Positions 59,099-64,000 of a DNA stretch of 64,000 nt are shown here, piece after piece; the first letter of the stretch is position 1, and every line of letters starts with the position of its first letter. The notes beneath the pieces were generated by a model. That model was given only the letters and a program-made list of their open reading frames with translations, was not told where the DNA came from and did not search any database. The stretch comes from RDXT01 sp033765305 (GTDB taxonomy: Bacteria; Bacteroidota; Bacteroidia; J057). A program made the translations under genes and the position numbers. Location of the stretch: positions 83,141 to 147,140 of the forward strand of contig JANRID010000007.1 in NCBI GenBank assembly GCA_033765305.1, written 5' to 3'.

Positions 59099-59866
59099 AT
59101 GCAACACCTGAGGCCTAAAAAGCAGCTGGGCCAGCACTTCCTGCACGACCGGCACACGGCGGAGCGCATCGTGGGGAGCCTGGAAGCGCCTGCGGAGGCG
59201 CCGGTGGCCGAAATCGGCCCCGGCGAAGGCGCCCTCACCGGCCTGCTGGCGGCGCGCTTTGCGGACCTGCGCCTCGTGGAGGTGGACCCCGACGCGGTCG
59301 CGCTGCTGCAGGCCCGCTTTGCCGGCACGCCGGTGCAGATCCTCCACGAGGATGTGCTGCGCTGGGACCCCGCCGCCTCGCTGCCCGGACCGGCCTGGTT
59401 CATCGGCAATCTGCCCTACAACATCAGCTCGCCCTTCTTCTTCCTGCTGCTCGAACAGCGCCGCTGGGTGCAGGGCGGGGTGTTCATGATCCAGAAGGAA
59501 GTGGCGGAGCGCATCTGCGCCCCGCACGGCAGCAAGGTGTACGGCATTCTGAGCGTGCTGATTCAGAGCTACTTCGAGGCGAAGCTGCTCTTTTCGGTGC
59601 CGCCGGGGGCCTTCCGGCCCCCGCCGAAGGTGATGAGCGCCGTCATCCGCCTGCGCCCGCGCGCGGAGGAGCCGCCCGTGGGCTTCGAGACCCTGCGGCG
59701 GCTGGTGAAAGCCGCCTTCGGCCAGCGCCGCAAGACCCTGCGCAACGCGCTGCATGCGCTGCCGCTCGCGGAGTTTCCCGGAAAAGCCGAGCTGCTGAGC
59801 CAGCGGGCCGAGCAGCTCAGCCTGGCCGAGTTTCACCTGCTGGCGCAGCAGCTCCTGGAGCCCTGA
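59099..59866 (+). CDS. rsmA: 16S rRNA dimethyladenosine transferase (RsmA/KsgA)
   Basis: 255 residues from MQHLRPKKQLGQHFLHD. SAM motif I EIGPGEGALTG, motif IV NLPYNISSPFF, and the C-terminal PPPKVMSAVIRL are typical. It dimethylates two adenines near the 3' end of 16S rRNA. Neighbouring pdxA in divergent orientation is common. Its TGA abuts the kbl stop (TGATCA) with no terminator. Confidence 0.96.
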   Translation: MQHLRPKKQLGQHFLHDRHTAERIVGSLEAPAEAPVAEIGPGEGALTGLLAARFADLRLVEVDPDAVALLQARFAGTPVQILHEDVLRWDPAASLPGPAWFIGNLPYNISSPFFFLLLEQRRWVQGGVFMIQKEVAERICAPHGSKVYGILSVLIQSYFEAKLLFSVPPGAFRPPPKVMSAVIRLRPRAEEPPVGFETLRRLVKAAFGQRRKTLRNALHALPLAEFPGKAELLSQRAEQLSLAEFHLLAQQLLEP

Positions 59867-61066
59867 TCAGACTGCCGCTTTCAGCGCGCCCAGCTCGCGG
59901 CCTACGGCCGTGAAGGCGCCGATGGCCTGGTCCAGATGCGCCTGCTCGTGGGCAGCGGAAATCTGCACGCGGATGCGGGCCTGGCCCTTGGGCACCACGG
60001 GATAGAAAAAGCCTACCACATAGACCCCGTGGTCGAGCAGCTTCGCGGCCATCTGCTGCGCCAGGACGGCGTCGTAGAGCATGATGGGCACGATGGGATG
60101 CTCGCCGGGCTTGATGTCGAAGCCGGCCTCGGTCATGCGGCTGCGGAAGTAGCGGGTATTGGCCTCCAGCTTGTCGCGCAGGGCGGTGGTTTCGGTGAGC
60201 AGGTCCAGCACGGCGATGCTGGCGCCGGCGATGGCCGGGGCCAGGGTATTGGAAAAGAGGTAGGGGCGCGAACGCTGGCGCAGCAGCTCGATGATTTCGC
60301 GCTTGCCGCTGGTGAAGCCGCCGGAGGCGCCGCCGAGGGCCTTGCCCAGGGTGCCGGTGATGATGTCCACCTGGCCCAGGACCTGGCGGTATTCGATGGT
60401 GCCGCGGCCCGTAGCGCCGAGGAAGCCGGTGGCGTGGCATTCATCCACCATCACGAGGGCGTTGTAGCGGCTGGCCAGCTCGCAGATCCGGTCGAGCTGG
60501 GCGATGGTGCCGTCCATGGAGAAGACGCCGTCGGTGACAATGACGCGGAAGCGCTGGGCCTGCGCCTGCTGGAGCACGGCTTCGAGGCTGGCCATGTCGT
60601 TGTGGGTGTAGCGGTAGCGCTGGGCCTTGCAGAGGCGCACCCCGTCGATGATGCTGGCATGGTTCAGCTCATCGGAGATGATGGCATCCTCGGCGCCGAA
60701 GAGCGGCTCGAAGACGCCGCCGTTGGCGTCGAAGGCGGCGGCGTAGAGGATGGTATCTTCCGTATGGAGAAACTCGGAGAGCTTGGCTTCCAGGGTTTTG
60801 TGAATATCCTGCGTGCCGCAGATGAAGCGCACGGAGGACAGGCCGAAGCCGTGGGATTCGATGGCCTGATGGGCTGCCTCGATCACGCGCGGGTGCGAGG
60901 AGAGGCCGAGGTAGTTGTTGGCGCAGAAATTGAGCACCCGGCGGCCGTCCGCGAGGGTGATTTCGGCGCCCTGGGGGCCGGCGATGAGGCGCTCCTGCTT
61001 GTAGAGCCCGGCAGCCTGGATGCCGGCCAGCTCCTGGCGGATATGTTCCAGAAAATCAGCTTGCAT
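59867..61066 (-). CDS. kbl: Glycine C-acetyltransferase (2-amino-3-ketobutyrate CoA ligase)
   Basis: 399 residues, near the usual 398. Alpha-oxoamine synthase fold with PLP lysine K242 in TGTLGKALGG, plus FCANNYLGLSSHP, DELNHASIIDG and VDECHATGFLG. It cleaves 2-amino-3-ketobutyrate with CoA to glycine and acetyl-CoA, the step after the threonine dehydrogenase at 12607-13581. The only near relatives are BioF and serine palmitoyltransferase, but the motif spellings are Kbl. A TATCTTCG box lies five bases before the ATG. Confidence 0.95.
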   Translation of the reverse strand: MQADFLEHIRQELAGIQAAGLYKQERLIAGPQGAEITLADGRRVLNFCANNYLGLSSHPRVIEAAHQAIESHGFGLSSVRFICGTQDIHKTLEAKLSEFLHTEDTILYAAAFDANGGVFEPLFGAEDAIISDELNHASIIDGVRLCKAQRYRYTHNDMASLEAVLQQAQAQRFRVIVTDGVFSMDGTIAQLDRICELASRYNALVMVDECHATGFLGATGRGTIEYRQVLGQVDIITGTLGKALGGASGGFTSGKREIIELLRQRSRPYLFSNTLAPAIAGASIAVLDLLTETTALRDKLEANTRYFRSRMTEAGFDIKPGEHPIVPIMLYDAVLAQQMAAKLLDHGVYVVGFFYPVVPKGQARIRVQISAAHEQAHLDQAIGAFTAVGRELGALKAAV

Positions 61067-61071
61067 AGTCC

Positions 61072-61079
61072 CGAAGATA
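61072..61079 (-). promoter_or_regulatory. -7 box of kbl
   Basis: TATCTTCG on the minus strand (one mismatch to TAnnTTTG), five bases before the kbl ATG. Confidence 0.45.
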
Positions 61080-61120
61080 GATAAGAGATGTGCTGAAAAG
61101 CACGGGTAAAATACGGGATT

Positions 61121-61158
61121 CCGCCGGGCCCGTGCAACGGAATTCTGCAGCCCGGCGG
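61121..61158 (-). terminator. Possible hairpin after the small membrane gene
   Basis: A 9-bp stem CCGCCGGGC / GCCCGGCGG, the same arms as the hairpin after gldN, but with a 20-base loop and no T-run nearby. Confidence 0.3.
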
Positions 61159-61195
61159 GCCGCTCTTCCGCTCCGGTTCCGCTGCGGGGCGGGCC

Positions 61196-61324
61196 CTATG
61201 CCTGTACCGCGAGGAAAATCACCATCCCGATGAGCAGAATGCCGAACATGATCACATACATGAGCACATCCACCGTGATGTACTCCTTGTAGCGGTTCCA
61301 CAGGGCCCGGAGTTCGCGAAACAT
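61196..61324 (-). CDS. Small single-pass membrane protein (42 aa)
   Basis: Too short for usual gene callers. From MFRELRALWNRYKEYI it has a basic/aromatic amphipathic start, then one hydrophobic helix (about residues 19-39; VDVLMYVIMFGILLIGM) and a short end. The clean charge layout and the -7 box at 61358-61365 support a real gene. Function unknown. It may be co-transcribed with kbl, which lies downstream on the same strand. Confidence 0.55.
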   Translation of the reverse strand: MFRELRALWNRYKEYITVDVLMYVIMFGILLIGMVIFLAVQA

Positions 61325-61357
61325 GCGGCGCGCAGTTGGTGTTGTGAAGAATTCGGG

Positions 61358-61365
61358 CAAATTTA
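61358..61365 (-). promoter_or_regulatory. -7 box of the small membrane gene
   Basis: Exact TAAATTTG on the minus strand, 33 bases before the small ATG, in the divergent gap with ggt. No TTG at the usual spacing. Confidence 0.4.
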
Positions 61366-61387
61366 CAGCTTCAATCCTGCTTCTGCT

Positions 61388-63076
61388 ATGAGAAACATCA
61401 CCGTGCTGATCCTGCTGAGCATGTTTGGCCTGCTGGCGGCCCAGGACCGCGTAACGGGGCACAACTTCGCCACCCGTTCGGAGGTGATCGCCCGCCACGG
61501 CATGGCCTGCACGAGCCAGCCGCTGGCAACGCAGATTGCACTGGACATCCTCAAGCAGGGCGGCACCGCAGTGGATGCGGCCATTGCAGCCAATGCTGCG
61601 CTCGGCCTCATGGAGCCGACGGGCAGCGGCATCGGCGGCGACTTGTTCGCCATCGTCTGGGACGCGGAGAGCCGCCGGCTCTACGGCCTCAACGCTTCGG
61701 GCCGCTCGCCGATGTCTCTGAGCCTGAATTATTTCCAGGAAAAAGGCCTCAAGCAGATCCCCGCCAGCGGCCCCCTGCCCGTGAGTGTGCCGGGCTGCGT
61801 GGACGGCTGGTTCGAGCTGCACGGCCGTTTCGGCAAACTGCCGATGCGCATGATCCTTGCGCCCGCCGTCACGTACGCGCGCGAGGGCTTCCCCGTCTCC
61901 GAACTGATCGCCTATTACCTGGAGCGCAGCGCCCTGCTGTACAAGGACTGGCCCAATTTCGCCGATACCTACATGCCCGGCGGCCATGCCCCGGCCAAAG
62001 GCGAGCTCTTCCGCAATCCCCGGCTGGCCGCCACCCTGGAGCTGATCGCCAAACAGGGCCGCAAAGCCTTCTACGAAGGGGAAATCGCGAAAAAAATCGC
62101 CGCGCACATGCGCGAGGCCGGAGGCTTCCTGACGGAAGCCGATCTGGCCGCCCACCGCTCCGAGTGGGTCGATCCGGTATCGGTCAATTACCGGGGCTAC
62201 GAGGTCTGGGAACTGCCCCCGAACGGGCAGGGCATCGCCGCCCTCCAGATGCTCAATATCCTCGAAGGCTACGACCTCCGCAGCATGGGCTTCGGCAGCC
62301 CGGAATATATCCACGTGTTCACCGAGGCGAAAAAACTCGCCTTCGAGGACCGCGCCCGCTACTATGCCGACCCCGCATTTGCCCAGATCCCGCTGGAGCG
62401 GCTCCTGTCCAAGGACTATGCAGCAGAACGGCGCGCCCTGATTCAGCCGGGCCGGGCCGGACGCAGCTACCCCGGCGGCATCCCCTCCGTGCCGCAGAAC
62501 ACCATCTACCTCACTGTGGCAGATGAGGCCGGCAACATGGTTTCGCTCATCCAGAGCAACTACCGGGGCATGGGCTCCGGCGTCGTGCCGGGCAATCTGG
62601 GCTTCATGCTCCAGAACCGGGGGGAGATGTTTTCACTCACGCCCGGCCACCCGAATGTGTTCGAGCCGGGCAAGCGGCCGTTCCACACCATCATCCCCGC
62701 CTTCGTGACCCGCGACGGCGAGCCCTTCATGAGCTTCGGCGTCATGGGCGGCGACATGCAGCCCCAGGGCCACGTGCAGATCCTCGTCAACCTCATCGAC
62801 TTCGGCATGAACCTCCAGGAGGCCGGCGATGCGCCGCGGCTCTACCACACTGGCTCCTCCGAGCCTACCGACGAGGTCATGACCGACGGCGGCGAGCTCA
62901 ATATGGAAAGCGGATTCAGCTACGAAACCATCCGCGCGCTGCGCATGAAAGGCCACCGGATCGGGTACAACATCGGCGGCTACGGCGGCTACCAGGCCAT
63001 CCGCTGGGACCCCGTGCAGCGGGTCTATTACGGTGCCTCCGAATCGCGCAAGGACGGCCAGGCGGCGGGGTGGTGA
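61388..63076 (+). CDS. ggt: Gamma-glutamyltransferase
   Basis: 562 residues with a signal peptide (MRNITVLILLSMFGLLAAQ), so periplasmic. N-terminal large-subunit region GGTAVDAAIAANAALGLMEPTGSGIGGD is typical. Autocleavage would occur before T372 in PQNTIYLTVAD, giving the N-terminal nucleophile of the small subunit. The usual double Gly/Ser oxyanion region appears as NYRGMGSGVV. It hydrolyses or transfers the gamma-glutamyl group of glutathione-like compounds. Some family members are cephalosporin acylases; substrate not certain. Confidence 0.92.
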   Translation: MRNITVLILLSMFGLLAAQDRVTGHNFATRSEVIARHGMACTSQPLATQIALDILKQGGTAVDAAIAANAALGLMEPTGSGIGGDLFAIVWDAESRRLYGLNASGRSPMSLSLNYFQEKGLKQIPASGPLPVSVPGCVDGWFELHGRFGKLPMRMILAPAVTYAREGFPVSELIAYYLERSALLYKDWPNFADTYMPGGHAPAKGELFRNPRLAATLELIAKQGRKAFYEGEIAKKIAAHMREAGGFLTEADLAAHRSEWVDPVSVNYRGYEVWELPPNGQGIAALQMLNILEGYDLRSMGFGSPEYIHVFTEAKKLAFEDRARYYADPAFAQIPLERLLSKDYAAERRALIQPGRAGRSYPGGIPSVPQNTIYLTVADEAGNMVSLIQSNYRGMGSGVVPGNLGFMLQNRGEMFSLTPGHPNVFEPGKRPFHTIIPAFVTRDGEPFMSFGVMGGDMQPQGHVQILVNLIDFGMNLQEAGDAPRLYHTGSSEPTDEVMTDGGELNMESGFSYETIRALRMKGHRIGYNIGGYGGYQAIRWDPVQRVYYGASESRKDGQAAGW

Positions 63077-63100
63077 GGAAAGAAGACACTTTTTGTGCTG

Positions 63101-63174
63101 CCGGATGCGGGCAGAGTGCAACCCGTCCGCTATCTTCGCGCCCGCCTGACGCGCAGAGCCCCGGATGCGGGCAG
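63101..63174 (+). repeat. 14-bp direct repeat pair
   Basis: CCGGATGCGGGCAG occurs at 63101-63114 and 63161-63174, 60 bases apart, flanking the -7 box at 63131-63138. Might be operator copies or chance. Confidence 0.4.
63131..63138 (+). promoter_or_regulatory. Possible -7 box of the outer-membrane-like gene
   Basis: TATCTTCG, one mismatch to TAnnTTTG, 74 bases before the ATG and between the direct repeats. Confidence 0.35.
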
Positions 63175-63212
63175 CAGGCAGGCATACACCCTATTCAACT
63201 GAAGAAAAACCA

Positions 63213-63842
63213 ATGAAACGGAGTGCCGGACATATGGGCCGGTCTATGCTGGCAGGGGTATTGATGTGCTGGATGGGGCCGGCACTGGGCCAGAGCACAG
63301 CAGAGCCGGCGGCTTCGCTGCAGCTGCTCCTGGGCAGCGCGCTGGAGCTGGGCGGCGACAAGGTGGCGGAAATTTTCTTCACAAACGGCGAATCCCAGTT
63401 TGTGCGGGCAGCCCAGGGCATTACCGTTTTTGCCGGCGGGCAGCTGAAGTTCCGGGATCTGAACCAGCTCGTGCTGCGGGGCAGCGTCGGGATCAAATAT
63501 GTGACCACCGCCGCCGACAACGCGCATATCCGGCTGACGCGCATTCCGGTTGCGGCATCGGCAGGCTGGATGGTCACGCCCGACATCCGCCTGAGCGCAG
63601 GCGTGGTGACGCACCAGTCGATCCGCTTCCGCGCCGACGGCGTCGGCGAAGACCTGGACTTCCAGCCGGCCGCAGGCCCGGTCTTTGAAGTTGCCTGGAA
63701 GGGCGTGGGCTTTTCGTTTACGCCCATGAACTACACCGACGAATTCGGGGATACCTACTCGGCCCGCGCCTTCGGACTCACCTTGTCGGGAGTCGTCCGG
63801 CTCAAGAAGCAGCCGGTGATGATGGATGTTCCGGCAAATTAA
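63213..63842 (+). CDS. Outer-membrane beta-barrel-like protein of unknown function
   Basis: 209 residues from MKRSAGHMGRSM, signal peptide ending near ALGQ. The mature part is a run of amphipathic strands (LRGSVGIKYVTTA, RIPVAASAGWMV, IRLSAGVVTHQSIRF, GPVFEVAWKGVGFSFTPMNY) with aromatic girdle residues, as in small OMP barrels. It has no name I recognise. Its stop overlaps the end of the convergent Uma2 gene by three bases. Confidence 0.7.
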   Translation: MKRSAGHMGRSMLAGVLMCWMGPALGQSTAEPAASLQLLLGSALELGGDKVAEIFFTNGESQFVRAAQGITVFAGGQLKFRDLNQLVLRGSVGIKYVTTAADNAHIRLTRIPVAASAGWMVTPDIRLSAGVVTHQSIRFRADGVGEDLDFQPAAGPVFEVAWKGVGFSFTPMNYTDEFGDTYSARAFGLTLSGVVRLKKQPVMMDVPAN

Positions 63843-64000
63843 GGGGCGGCGTCAGCCCCCTCCACATTCCGGTACAGGTCCGCCATGCGGATCTCGCCGC
63901 CGAGGCATTGGATGGAAATGACTGCCTCCAGCCCGGCGTATTCCTGCATTTCCCAGACCCGCTCGTCGCGGCGGCAGAACACCTGCACCAGCGGGCGGTG
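63839..64000 (-). CDS. Uma2-family endonuclease, C-terminal fragment
   Basis: 53 codons before the stop, open to the window edge, so the start lies beyond 64000. The visible end (EYAGLEAVISIQCLGGEIRM then ADLYRNVE) matches the C-terminus of Uma2 (DUF820) proteins, PD-(D/E)XK-fold proteins that are multi-copy in cyanobacteria and Bacteroidota and of unclear role. The catalytic residues are outside the window. Confidence 0.7.
   Translation of the reverse strand, partial: HRPLVQVFCRRDERVWEMQEYAGLEAVISIQCLGGEIRMADLYRNVEGADAAP

Noticed and set aside
1..64000. CRISPR array, prophage, transposon or integron
   Set aside because: No spaced direct-repeat array, no transposase or integrase, and no phage genes seen on either strand.

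Overview
The window comes from a member of the Bacteroidota with unusually high GC content (my impression is a little over 60 percent, not computed). Supporting this are the type IX secretion/gliding genes gldK, gldL, gldM, gldN and gldJ, two PorP/SprF-type proteins, a T9SS C-terminal sorting domain, a fused MurF/alanine racemase, DUF4270 and DUF4271 proteins, and many copies of the Bacteroidota promoter signature (TTG, about 20 bases, TAnnTTTG). A Saprospirales- or Chitinophagales-like lineage is plausible but not proven. Coding density is high. I found no insertion sequence, prophage or CRISPR array.

Layout. 1-5.3 kb: end of a secreted delta-60 repeat protein, an AAA-ATPase/PD-(D/E)XK protein and an OmpA/PD40 outer-membrane protein. 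5.3-8.7 kb: an HD-domain protein, then a leftward run gmk-nadD-pssA-purS with ATGA overlaps. 8.8-13.6 kb: VWA protein, methyltransferase, DUF2147, HAD phosphatase, SDR-type threonine dehydrogenase. 13.7-22.4 kb: the Bacteroidota block glmS, DUF4270, half-length glycogen-synthase-like protein, panC, then a large hybrid histidine kinase and panD. 22.4-23.9 kb: MBL hydrolase and LOG-family protein. 24-29.8 kb: gldN-gldM-gldL-gldK and a PorP/SprF gene. 29.9-33.3 kb: hemD, DUF4271, tRNA-Ser, tRNA-Glu, DinB protein. 33.3-39 kb: a DUF5009-type acyltransferase, DUF1361 protein and an exosortase with a large VIT-domain partner. 39-42.8 kb: RND adaptor, TolC and SdaAB. 43-50.2 kb: PorP/SprF, gldJ, murF-alr, STAS, rnz and a queuosine-precursor transporter. 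50.3-53.9 kb: helical-repeat protein and two rhodanese genes, one fused to a persulfide-dioxygenase-like domain. 53.9-61.3 kb: pdxA-ravA-viaA-eamA operon, ksgA, kbl, small membrane protein. 61.4-64 kb: gamma-glutamyltransferase, outer-membrane-like protein and the end of a Uma2 endonuclease.

How the genes work together. GldKLMN, GldJ and the PorP/SprF proteins belong to T9SS and gliding, and the protein at the left edge carries a matching sorting domain. A separate exosortase and its neighbour with a PEP-CTERM-like C-terminus form a second, self-contained sorting pair. Threonine dehydrogenase and Kbl make the complete threonine-to-glycine route from two distant loci. panC and panD supply pantothenate. 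MurF/Alr and GlmS feed the cell wall. RavA-ViaA sits in one leftward transcription unit with pdxA.

The most interesting signals are the exosortase/VIT pair with its antisense-overlapping DUF1361 neighbour, the recurring placement of promoter boxes 4-7 bases before start codons (which predicts leaderless mRNAs), a CRP/FNR-type operator at the expected class II distance before the persulfide-dioxygenase gene, and mutually exclusive hairpins between gldK and gldL.
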